Assembly (NCBI RefSeq): GCF_038446665.1
Contig: NZ_CP151802.1
Location: forward strand, 3,410,001 to 3,474,000
Length of the DNA: 64,000 nucleotides
Direction of reading: 5' to 3'
Source of the DNA: Lysobacter sp. FW306-1B-D06B
GTDB taxonomy: Bacteria; Pseudomonadota; Gammaproteobacteria; Xanthomonadales; Xanthomonadaceae
Shown one piece after another: positions 52,987-61,017 of the stretch (the stretch's first letter is position 1; every line of letters starts with the position of its first letter). Below the pieces are notes generated by a model. It did no database searches and was not told where the DNA came from. It saw nothing but the letters and a program-made list of their open reading frames with translations. The translations under genes were made by a program, and so were the position numbers.

Positions 52987-55844
52987 GCCTTACCGCAGCC
53001 GTACCGATTGCTGCACGCATGGAACGTGCGCTCAGTCTTCGGGTTGTAACGGACCAGCACTACGCCTTGTTCGCAATGCGGGCACTCCGGTGGCAGCTCC
53101 TGGCTGCCGTTAAACAGCACCGATCCGTCACGGTGCTCGCGCAGCAGCTCAATCGCATACGGAGAGGGGTACTTGCTCTGGGTCAACAACACCGCCTGCC
53201 GCTTGGCGCGCGTCAGTGCGACATAGAACAAGCGCCGCTCCTCTGCGTCCGTCACGCCCTCCTTCGCCGGCAGCACCATCTCCAGCAGTGGATCGTCCTC
53301 GCGCTCGCTGGGGAAACAGAAGAAATCGTGCTCGACCCGATATAGCCCTACGACCAGCACGTAGTCCGCCTGCAATCCCTTGGCACTGTGCATCGTGTGA
53401 TATAGCGTCGCGCGCTTGTTCCGCGTGATCAACGTCAGGCGATCGCCCCAACGGGCGTTGAGCGCGTCGACCTGGTCACTGCCCAGACCCGCGATCCGCT
53501 TTTCGCCATAACGACCCAAGACAAACACCGCTGGTTTGTCGCCCACCGGATGACGTTCAACCCACTGCAGAAGCGTGTCCTCGACCATTGGCACGAGGTC
53601 AGCGTCCGCGCTGTAGCTGCGCACATCGATGACACCCATTCGGGCTTGATCCTGTGCGCGCACATCCTTCACCAGTTGGGTGGGGTTCTTCAGCACGAAC
53701 TGTCGGGTGATGTCGGCAATGCCCTGGTTGGTGCGGAACGTCTGGGTCAAGTCGCAACGCCGATCACCGCCCGCGCGGCGGTTGAACGCCGGGCCGAACT
53801 GGTTGAACAAGATCAGGTCCGAACCGGCGAAGCGGTTGATCGCCTGCCAGTCGTCTCCGACGGCAAACAGATGGCTATCGGGCCGGTTCGCCAGAAGCGT
53901 TCGCACCATCTCGCCCCGTCCCGGTGCCGTGTCCTGAAACTCATCGACCAGGATGAAGCGGTATGGACGCGCCGCCTCCGGCTCTTTCAGGTAGGCCAAG
54001 GCGCGACGAATCATCTCGTCGTAGTCGATCTGGCGATCTTCCCGCAGCAACTCGTTCACGGCCTCGGCAACCGGCCACGCCACATCGAGGAACAAGCGTG
54101 CCCGTGCCGGCTCCGGTTGGCGGACCAGCCGCGCTTCCAGCGTGGCGCGGTCCCAGCCGTTCAGGCGGACCTGCGAGACCGCCCGCCCCACGATGTCGTC
54201 ATCGACGGATATACCAATCTGCTTTAGACGGGCCTCGACTTCGCTGGCGGGACGCGCCCGGAACTCGACGCCCAACTCGTGCAGGCACTGGGCGAGCTTC
54301 GCGAACAAGATGCCATTGCGGTATTGCGCACTGGTCGTCCAGAAATGGCGGGCATCCAGCTTCGACAGGGCCGCCTGCTTGACTTTGGCCTGCTCCGCAT
54401 AGCCCTGCGGATCGTTGAAGAAGCTCGGCGCGTGCCCGTCGGCGTTGAGCGCAAAGTGCTCGTGGACGATGCGGACTTCGCCCGCGCCGGCGCGAATGCG
54501 ATAGGTGAAGTCCGGAAGCCATGTCGCATCCGGACCAAGCAGAGCCGCGCCCTCTGGGAAAGGGGTCTCGTACTCGAACTCTACGCCCATCAGGTATAGC
54601 CAGTTCGCGATGGCGACTTCTTCAAACGAGCGCACCGGCTTGGCGCAACCCAGCGTGAGAATGCCGTCCCGCTGCCCGCGTTGCTGCCAGATCCCGCGCA
54701 GGTATTCGAGGTACTCGGCTTCGCTGTTGAAACGCGATTCGGCCGGCTGCGGGAAGCGCAGCACCGCCTGTAGCAGCCACCACTTCCCGGCGAAGGTCGG
54801 GTCGCGTTGGCAGCGTTCGATGGCTCGGCGCAGACGCTGGCGGTTGTCCTGCTCCTTCGACACGGGCGGCCTTCGTCCCTCATGCTGCCGGATGACGTCC
54901 AGACCGAGCGAATGAAATGTGCGCGACTCGATCGTCGCGCCCTGACTCAACCATTGCGCGAAGCGGTGTTTGATATCCGCATCGATTGGGCACTCGGGCG
55001 CCGTCATTGCCGTCAGGCGCTGGACCATGCGCTGACCGATCTCCTTCGCCGCCTTCTCGTTGAAAGCCAGGCACAGAATTTCGTCCGGTGCGGCCAAGCC
55101 CTTGGCCAGCAAGTAGGCGACCTTGCCGACGAGGGTCGAGGTCTTGCCCGATCCCGCCGCGGCCACGAGCAGGGTGTTCTCCTCCAGCGTGATCGCAGCC
55201 TTGCCCTGCTCCTCGGTCAGCGGCCGTTCCTCGCATTGCGCGAAGAACGGCTGCCAGCGCCGCCACTCGTTATCGACAAAGCGGCTGTTGTGCTTCTCCA
55301 ACACCTGCGCGGGCAACCGCGCGATGGTTGACAGCGGCTCGATAAACACACGCAGGCGGGCCGCTTCTTCGAAGCGATCGACGTGGGGTGACTTCAGCCG
55401 TTCCCGGGCATCGGCAACGCGGTCGGTGTGCGGACGCAGTCGCTCGCTGATTCGTTCCCGATCCCGCGCCGCCAGGTAGCGCGGCGGATTAAGTTCCTTC
55501 CGCAGCGCACTCCACAACGGCTCCAGTGTTTGTAGGTGTTCCTGCAGTTCCCGCCGCAATCGCGCCAGCGCTGCCTGGCGTCGCTGTTCGATCTGTTCCA
55601 CCAAAACGGCGGCATCGGCATGGCGCAAGCCGCGCAACACCGTGCGCGCCTCACCGCGCTCGAACAAGCGGACACAGGGGAAGCACCAGCCCCGTTCAAC
55701 AGCGACCGTCAGATCCAGCGCTGGGAGCGTGTATTGGCGGTCGGCCGTCGTGATCTGGAGTTGATCGATCCGAGACCACTGCAGAGCCCATCGGTCACTG
55801 AGTCCGACCAAGGTGGCGAACCAGTGAGGAACTGTCTCATTCAA
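52905..55844 (-). CDS. Helicase IV (HelD)-like UvrD-family helicase
   Basis: A 979-residue superfamily 1A helicase. The N-terminal region (LSDRWALQWSRIDQLQI) resembles the HelD domain. Walker A LLVAAAGSGKTSTLVGKVAY lies near residue 230, the insert WLYLMGVEFEYETPFPEG with WLPDFTY is the nuclease-like insertion of this family, DEFQDTAPGR is Walker B near 633, and YVALTRAKRQ motif VI. A C-terminal topoisomerase-type zinc finger follows (CPHCEQG, ACSNRYGC). The start is a TTG at 55844, seven bases past the end of the broken immunity-like gene. The last 25 residues are shared DNA with the next gene. Confidence 0.88.
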   Translation of the reverse strand: MNETVPHWFATLVGLSDRWALQWSRIDQLQITTADRQYTLPALDLTVAVERGWCFPCVRLFERGEARTVLRGLRHADAAVLVEQIEQRRQAALARLRRELQEHLQTLEPLWSALRKELNPPRYLAARDRERISERLRPHTDRVADARERLKSPHVDRFEEAARLRVFIEPLSTIARLPAQVLEKHNSRFVDNEWRRWQPFFAQCEERPLTEEQGKAAITLEENTLLVAAAGSGKTSTLVGKVAYLLAKGLAAPDEILCLAFNEKAAKEIGQRMVQRLTAMTAPECPIDADIKHRFAQWLSQGATIESRTFHSLGLDVIRQHEGRRPPVSKEQDNRQRLRRAIERCQRDPTFAGKWWLLQAVLRFPQPAESRFNSEAEYLEYLRGIWQQRGQRDGILTLGCAKPVRSFEEVAIANWLYLMGVEFEYETPFPEGAALLGPDATWLPDFTYRIRAGAGEVRIVHEHFALNADGHAPSFFNDPQGYAEQAKVKQAALSKLDARHFWTTSAQYRNGILFAKLAQCLHELGVEFRARPASEVEARLKQIGISVDDDIVGRAVSQVRLNGWDRATLEARLVRQPEPARARLFLDVAWPVAEAVNELLREDRQIDYDEMIRRALAYLKEPEAARPYRFILVDEFQDTAPGRGEMVRTLLANRPDSHLFAVGDDWQAINRFAGSDLILFNQFGPAFNRRAGGDRRCDLTQTFRTNQGIADITRQFVLKNPTQLVKDVRAQDQARMGVIDVRSYSADADLVPMVEDTLLQWVERHPVGDKPAVFVLGRYGEKRIAGLGSDQVDALNARWGDRLTLITRNKRATLYHTMHSAKGLQADYVLVVGLYRVEHDFFCFPSEREDDPLLEMVLPAKEGVTDAEERRLFYVALTRAKRQAVLLTQSKYPSPYAIELLREHRDGSVLFNGSQELPPECPHCEQGVVLVRYNPKTERTFHACSNRYGCGKAWSTWPPRPDTSGLSRRRARTGVGLRR

Positions 55845-55851
55845 TCAGCAC

Positions 55852-56185
55852 CTATGGCGAGACTTTTACTTCGAAACCAAATCCTGCTTCTGAAATGACC
55901 GCGGAGGCAGCTGCAACAAACTCTTTCGCAATCCCGCCCAGCTCGTATTTCGCTAGCAGCTGAATTAGTGGCTTTTTTCCCCACCGCAGCGGGGAAAGCC
56001 ACAACCATCTCCCCGCTCTCGATAAAGGCCAGATAGCGATTGATCTTTTCCTGCAGGAGAAGCAAGTGCTGCTCATCCTCGCCACTTTCCCACGGCAAGT
56101 GATCTGCTATTCCCAGAACGACAATCCCCGCATCAGTCAGCGGACTGCCGATCATGTCCACCTTGTCACTTTCTAGAATTGACAT
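55852..56185 (-). pseudogene. DUF6572-like (immunity-type) gene with a one-base frameshift
   Basis: ATG 56185 starts MSILESDKVDMIGSPLTDAG, continuing through LLLLQEKINRYLAFIESGEM, a DUF6572 pattern. At the A6 run (55973-55978 on the plus strand) the frame must skip one base; the second frame then reads KKPLIQLLAKYELGG and EAGFGFEVKVSP to a stop at 55852. With A5 the gene would encode about 110 residues. As written the first frame runs on to 55841 with an unrelated tail. Either a true frameshift, slippage at the run, or a sequencing error. Confidence 0.75.
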
Positions 56186-56190
56186 ATCGC

Positions 56191-56313
56191 TTAATCAGAT
56201 TTTGGCTCGCCTTTCGGCTTAGGTGGACGAACAATTTCAACCTTGGTTGGAGGAATTGCTGTGCCCCCAGCAAATCCAGGCTTTCCCTTGCCGACGATGG
56301 TAGCGCCACTCGA
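56191..56313 (-). pseudogene. C-terminal fragment of a secreted-toxin-like gene
   Basis: A 40-codon in-frame fragment ending ATIVGKGKPGFAGGTAIPP, then TKVEIVRPPKPKGEPKSD and TAA at 56191-56193. An in-frame TAG at 56314-56316 marks its upstream limit, beyond which serine-recombinase debris begins. The Pro/Lys-rich tail and the position six bases before a DUF6572-like gene suggest the stump of a polymorphic toxin with its immunity gene (inference). Confidence 0.5.
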
Positions 56314-56327
56314 CTAGATCTCAGGAA

Positions 56328-56624
56328 ATGCAGCGCGCTGATTCCTCGTCAGTGGCGCCATTTCGGATGCCTTACATTCACGGCAAAACAATATTGCCAT
56401 CTTTGCTCGAAGCGATGGCACGCGATCCGACGCTCGACGAGGCCCAGATCACCGTGGCGATGACGCAGGTCGACCAAATCTGGGCGCAGCTGTTTCCGGC
56501 CGAGCAGCAGCGGCTAGTGCGGTTGCTAATCGAACGGGTCGTTGTCAGTCCGACAGCCTGGACCTGCGCTTGCGCCCGTGTGGTCTGCGGGGGTCTGGCC
56601 GCTGAGTTCCGCCCCACCGCATAG
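56328..56624 (+). pseudogene. Large serine recombinase, C-terminal fragment
   Basis: VDQIWAQLFPAEQQRLVRLL followed by IERVVVSP is the C-terminal block of resolvase-type large serine recombinases. The next ten or so residues fit the family only in another frame (DSLDLRLRPCGL), after which the original frame resumes (LAAEFRPTA, stop), implying two compensating indels. All catalytic parts are missing. Confidence 0.65.
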
Positions 56625-56635
56625 CGGCACGCCGC

Positions 56636-57049
56636 ATGAGCCGGGCCACGTTGCAGACCGCCGGTCCTGCGGTGCTGGCTGACGGCGGCCTGCCCCTGTC
56701 GGTGCCCATTACCCTGACCCGGCGCAGCCAGCGCCGCCAGATGGCGCCGAACCCGGCGAACGAGTCGACTACGCGCCAGGCGACGTCCCTTCAGCTGGCA
56801 CTGGCGCGGGCACACCTGTGGCTGCGGATGCTGGAAACCGGCGAGGCCGCCGCCATCCTCGACATCGCCGTACGCGAAGGCGAAGACCGCAGTTACGTCA
56901 GGCGCCATGCTCAACCTGACCCTGCTGGCGCCGGACCTCGTCGCGGCCATCCTCGACGACACGCTACCGGAGGCGGGGCGGCTGCACGACCTGGCGATCA
57001 ATCCGCCGGTGCAATGGGACGAACAACGGGCGTGTCTCAGTCCGCATCC
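56636..57049 (+). pseudogene. Recombinase-associated HTH protein, frameshifted
   Basis: Frame 1 gives LALARAHLWLRMLETGEAAA and REGEDRSYVRR; one extra base near 56907 moves the rest into frame 2 (MLNLTLLAPDLVAAILDDTL, PPVQWDEQRA). Joined, it matches small HTH proteins usually found next to large serine recombinases and DUF2924 genes. Remnant of the same mobile element. Confidence 0.65.
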
Positions 57050-57073
57050 CACTTCAAGAGAGATGCGGACTGA
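57037..57073. repeat. Inverted repeat at the autotransporter 3' end
   Basis: TCAGTCCGCATC (57037-57048) is perfectly inverted as GATGCGGACTGA (57062-57073) with a 13-base loop. It lies 26 bases past the autotransporter stop on the minus strand and at the end of the recombinase debris. No T-tract; a factor-assisted terminator or element end are both possible. Confidence 0.7.
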
Positions 57074-57098
57074 CGAACACACAAAACGCCCCCGCGTA

Positions 57099-59714
57099 CT
57101 ACCAGCGGTAGTTCACACCCACCTGACCACCGACATCGCGGTAGCCGTCGGCACCGGCCTGCAAGCCTAACTGGCCCCAGCCGGTCCATCCGCCGCCGAG
57201 CTGCGCCTGCGCGCCCAACTTCAGCTCGTAGCGGTCACGCGGCAGATCCAGAATTAGCGTAGTGCCGTCGAAGGCCATGACGTTCTTGTCACTGTCGTGC
57301 CACCAGTTGACGCTGACGAACGGCTGCACGAGGTTGCCCGCGTCGCTACTGGCATGGCCGTAGAACCGCACACCCAGACGGCTTGTCAGGCCACCGGCTT
57401 GTATGTCCTCGACCACGGTGCCGTTGCGCTCACGGTGCGTCTGCGCCGAGTAATCAGTAAAGATCGCCTGCACCTGCGGCTCGATGTACAGATCGGTCTT
57501 GCCACCCTGCGACAACGCGAACGCATAACCCGCCTCCAGCGAGGCAGCCCAACTCGTGGCGTCGTAACGCTCTTCATCCAAGTAGTCACCCAACACACTG
57601 TGGTCGTAGCGACCGTACTGCAGCCAACCGTCGACATACAGCCCGGCCGGCGCGCTGGCAGTGGCGAACCAGGTGCCGTACATGCCCAGGTTGTAGCCCT
57701 TGACCTTGCCCTTGGCGCGGGCATCAACACCGCGGGCGTTGGAGTCGACATGCGTGTCGGCGCGGCCGGTACCGCCCATCAGGCCGAGATGGAAACGGCT
57801 ATCGCCGGTCCACAGGGCCATTTCGCCACCGAGTTGGACCACGGAGGTGTCGGTGCCGACATTGAGCTGGTCGAAGCCAGCCTGGCCGTCCATCTGGTTA
57901 CGCACCACGCGCACCCAGCCGGCCGCAGCGCGGTCGTCGCCACCATGGGCAAAGGTCGGTTCGCCCATGCGGTCATGCATGACGTGCTGGAACATGCCAA
58001 CGGCGGCAGCTTGGTTGGCCAGATAGGCTCCGGTTTCCGGGCGGTAAAGCGGTACCGCAGTCGGATCAGCGTTCGGCGCTGGCTGCGGACTTGGTGCGGG
58101 CGTTGGCTGCGGACCTGGAGTGGGCACGGGTTGCGGATCGGGTGTCGGAACTGGAACGGTGGTCGCTTGCGAACGCAGATACCAGTCGCCGTCGTTCGGA
58201 TCGACAACGCCGCCCTTGTGCAGCAGGTATTCGTAAGCACCGCCCACCGCACGGCCGTTCAGCGCGAACGTGCCATTGGATGCGCCGTCTACCCGTACTA
58301 CCTGGATGCCGTTGACAGTCTGCGCACCGGCGCCGCCTACGTTGTTGACCGTGACCGCGGTATCGCCAGAGGTGGCGCCCTTCACAACCAGCCTATCGGT
58401 TTGTGAATTGTCATCGCCCAGTTCGGTGTTGAGCGTCAATGTGCCGCCACTACTGGCGTAGTCGCCGTCGACCGTAATGGACTTGAAACCTCGCCCGATG
58501 GGTGTAGCGAAGGCAATCGCGCCTGCCGAGGTCAGTGAATTGACATCGGAGTAACCCGTGACGGTCCATGCACTGGAAGAGTCCAGCGACACGGCGTCGC
58601 CATTGGTGATCTTGCCCGTAAGGGTCGAACGATTCGCGAGCGCAAGATTCAGAGAGCCGGAGCTTGCCCGCAGATCACCGACCAGATCCACCTGATCCGT
58701 TGTCACGGATAACGTAATCGGTTCGGGGTTGATGCCGACGTAGATCAACTCGTTATTGCCGCCACTCAACTTTACGCCGTCGCGCAGATGCAACTCGTTA
58801 GTATCGGCCATTGCCAGGACGGCTGCGTGTCCCGAAGAAGCCAAGCTACCGCCCGAAACAGTCGCCCGATTGAGCGTAGTGCGACCCGTAATCTTGACCC
58901 CAGTACCCATGCTAAGGGCATTACCTGCTGCCTCAACCGTGGTTCGGGCCAGCTCCAGAGTTCCACCGATACTAACTTCGACTCCTTGCTCGAGACCTCC
59001 AGCCTTGATCTTGGAATCTGTTGCCACAAGCGTAGCCCCATGGACCTCGATTCCCCGTCCATTTGATGCGACCGAAGTTTGATCCAAGTGAACTTCGCCC
59101 GCGTAATCGGCATGGATACCCACATAAGCACCCTGAATCTGTGAGTTTGCAATGTTGATCCGACCGCCCTTCGCGGTAGCGCCTGCGCGGCCACTTACCG
59201 TTGCATCATCCACGTCAATCAAGCTGCCACTGCCGTCAGAGAGCAACGCATTGTTGGAGCCTGCAGCGACGGTCGTTCCGTTGCGCAAGGTGACCGCTCC
59301 ACCATATTCAGCCTTGACGCCCCACCCATCGACACGTGAACCCGACAGTTCGACCAGACCTTGATTTCCGGACACCACGGTCAGGCCACTCGACGACGAT
59401 AGCGTCGAATCAGAAAGGGAAACTCGACCACCGCGGTTGGCAATGACGGCATTTGCTGACGGACCACCCGTAGTCGCAGTCACACCTGAGCCTTGAATGA
59501 TGCTGTTAGTACCTTCAGCTCCCAAAGCGGTTCCGGATGACGAAACGGTTCCACCATACGCCGTGCCGGTGTCATAGGCACCCGAAGCCGTCTGGGTAGT
59601 GCCATCCGTGACAATCAGCTGCGCTGCGTGCGCGCTTGAACTCAATAGGCTACCAGCCAATGCCGCACCGATCGCCAACGCCAAAGTACCGCACGAGAAC
59701 TCCTTGTGGTTCAT
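57099..59714 (-). CDS. Classical (type Va) autotransporter, pertactin-like
   Basis: An 871-residue surface protein. Signal peptide MNHKEFSCGTLALAIGAALA to AHA; a passenger (about 32-520) of beta-helix repeats rich in Gly, Ser, Thr (TLSSSSGLTVVSGNQGLVEL); a Pro-rich hinge of VPTPDPQP-type repeats (about 525-555); then an autotransporter beta-barrel (about 600-871) ending GGQVGVNYRW with the terminal aromatic residue. GGAAG eight bases before ATG 59712-59714. No protease motif is seen in the passenger, so adhesion is the likeliest role. Confidence 0.92.
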   Translation of the reverse strand: MNHKEFSCGTLALAIGAALAGSLLSSSAHAAQLIVTDGTTQTASGAYDTGTAYGGTVSSSGTALGAEGTNSIIQGSGVTATTGGPSANAVIANRGGRVSLSDSTLSSSSGLTVVSGNQGLVELSGSRVDGWGVKAEYGGAVTLRNGTTVAAGSNNALLSDGSGSLIDVDDATVSGRAGATAKGGRINIANSQIQGAYVGIHADYAGEVHLDQTSVASNGRGIEVHGATLVATDSKIKAGGLEQGVEVSIGGTLELARTTVEAAGNALSMGTGVKITGRTTLNRATVSGGSLASSGHAAVLAMADTNELHLRDGVKLSGGNNELIYVGINPEPITLSVTTDQVDLVGDLRASSGSLNLALANRSTLTGKITNGDAVSLDSSSAWTVTGYSDVNSLTSAGAIAFATPIGRGFKSITVDGDYASSGGTLTLNTELGDDNSQTDRLVVKGATSGDTAVTVNNVGGAGAQTVNGIQVVRVDGASNGTFALNGRAVGGAYEYLLHKGGVVDPNDGDWYLRSQATTVPVPTPDPQPVPTPGPQPTPAPSPQPAPNADPTAVPLYRPETGAYLANQAAAVGMFQHVMHDRMGEPTFAHGGDDRAAAGWVRVVRNQMDGQAGFDQLNVGTDTSVVQLGGEMALWTGDSRFHLGLMGGTGRADTHVDSNARGVDARAKGKVKGYNLGMYGTWFATASAPAGLYVDGWLQYGRYDHSVLGDYLDEERYDATSWAASLEAGYAFALSQGGKTDLYIEPQVQAIFTDYSAQTHRERNGTVVEDIQAGGLTSRLGVRFYGHASSDAGNLVQPFVSVNWWHDSDKNVMAFDGTTLILDLPRDRYELKLGAQAQLGGGWTGWGQLGLQAGADGYRDVGGQVGVNYRW

Positions 59715-59938
59715 GCTTATCTTCCTGTTTCAAAAAAATGGGCCAGCCTCACCTCGATCCAAGGAAGTGAGAAAAGTATCGAGTCCACACGACCTGAATC
59801 ACGGCGCCAACGCAACGTCAGAGCGATCTCTAGGTCGATGGAAATTTGCTTGCAGCTAACGTCAGCGCACCATTTCCGTACGAACATACGCGCACGTGGC
59901 ATCAGCGCCAGGCCATGTCCAGACGCCAGCGTGGGTTG

Positions 59939-60517
59939 TCAGCACTTGGGAGCCGATTGAACCGGCACGGGTTCCAGGCGCGTCGTACCGCCTTCATCCA
60001 CCAGCTGATTGACCGAGAGCTGACAGGCCCGGCCCTGCCACGAAAAGCCGACTTCGTAGTCGCGTCCTGCTTCCGGTGTGAACGAAATTGCGCCACTGCA
60101 TGAGGCGCTGGGGCCGGAGTACCTGACGTTGCCTACGGTGTAGAACGACGAAACATCCTGATAGCCCAGGCGCAAGCTCGTGGGGATGCCCGCCGGAATG
60201 GCGTACTCGCGAAAATATGCCTTCGATGCAATGCCATTCATCTGCGACAGATTACGGGTCGACTCGGTGTCCGGCATACCGAGCGACACATTAGACACTG
60301 CGCCAAAAAGCGAACCAAATGCGCTGCCCAAGCTTCCGGAGACCCGCTCACCATGACCCTTGATGCACGCCTTGCCTGCATGGAGCTGCGCAATGGCTCC
60401 GTTCTGGCCGAAGATGCGGATTCGGCTCTCGCCATCTGGTTTGGCTGGATTGGACGCTGCATGGCTTCCGCAAGCAAAATTCATCAAGACGACGCCAATA
60501 AAAGTGGTGAATCGCAT
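59939..60517 (-). CDS. Exported hypothetical protein
   Basis: A 192-residue protein with an N-terminal signal (MRFTTFIGVVLMNFACGSHA; lipobox-like FAC or an AHA-type cleavage). The mature part has four Cys and beta-rich sequence (RIRIFGQNGAIAQLHAGKAC, GRDYEVGFSWQGRACQ). GGAG six bases before ATG 60515-60517 sets the start; the longer frame has no support. It lies between the autotransporter and the toxin/immunity-like pair, same strand. No family recognised. Confidence 0.7.
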   Translation of the reverse strand: MRFTTFIGVVLMNFACGSHAASNPAKPDGESRIRIFGQNGAIAQLHAGKACIKGHGERVSGSLGSAFGSLFGAVSNVSLGMPDTESTRNLSQMNGIASKAYFREYAIPAGIPTSLRLGYQDVSSFYTVGNVRYSGPSASCSGAISFTPEAGRDYEVGFSWQGRACQLSVNQLVDEGGTTRLEPVPVQSAPKC

Positions 60518-60713
60518 AAGCACTCCATTCGAAAAAAGAAGCGGAACGACACCACCGCCCGGATGGCCGCACCTGATACCGCACCCGAGAGCCTCCGCTC
60601 GGCTGCGTAGACCTTCACCGCACCTCGGATCACCCTCCTCGTAGTACCGAAATCCCTTTCGATTCATGCATGCTTCGTATGCATCGGATCGAAGTCAGCG
60701 ATTTCGAGGCAGC

Positions 60714-61016
60714 TTATGAGGTGCTCCACTGAGCAACGTTGTACATGAACATTCCTAGCGCACCCAAGGTTATGTAGGTCTCTCGTTTGGAAAGTGGAAA
60801 GAAACTAATGAGACGCCAAAGGAAGACGAGCGTCAGGACCAGCGTTATAAGTAGGGTCGGTACAAACAAGAACTCATTAACCGAGTGAATGCCGCCCAAA
60901 ACGCTTCTGTGCCAGCCAGAGGCTGTGAATGGATTCGTAAACGTGTTCAGCAGGATGATGGCAAACCAAAAGAGTCCGCACGCCACCCAAAGGGACAGAT
61001 AAAGTCGTTTCTTCAT
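60714..61016 (-). CDS. Small membrane protein, candidate immunity protein
   Basis: A 100-residue protein with three clear hydrophobic segments (LSLWVACGLFWFAIILL, FVPTLLITLVLTLVFLW, ITLGALGMFMYNVAQW) and basic ends. GGAGG eight bases before the ATG at 61014-61016 gives the start, one base after the stop of the large haemagglutinin-like gene, so translation is coupled. Position and topology fit an inner-membrane immunity protein for that gene's C-terminal toxin domain (inference). The 60518-60713 gap that follows shows no gene. Confidence 0.72.
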   Translation of the reverse strand: MKKRLYLSLWVACGLFWFAIILLNTFTNPFTASGWHRSVLGGIHSVNEFLFVPTLLITLVLTLVFLWRLISFFPLSKRETYITLGALGMFMYNVAQWSTS

Positions 61017-61017
61017 C

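Noticed and set aside
55970..55982. Programmed -1 frameshifting at the A6G run
   Set aside because: The required shift is +1 (skip one base), not the -1 direction favoured by A-AAA-AAG slippery sites.
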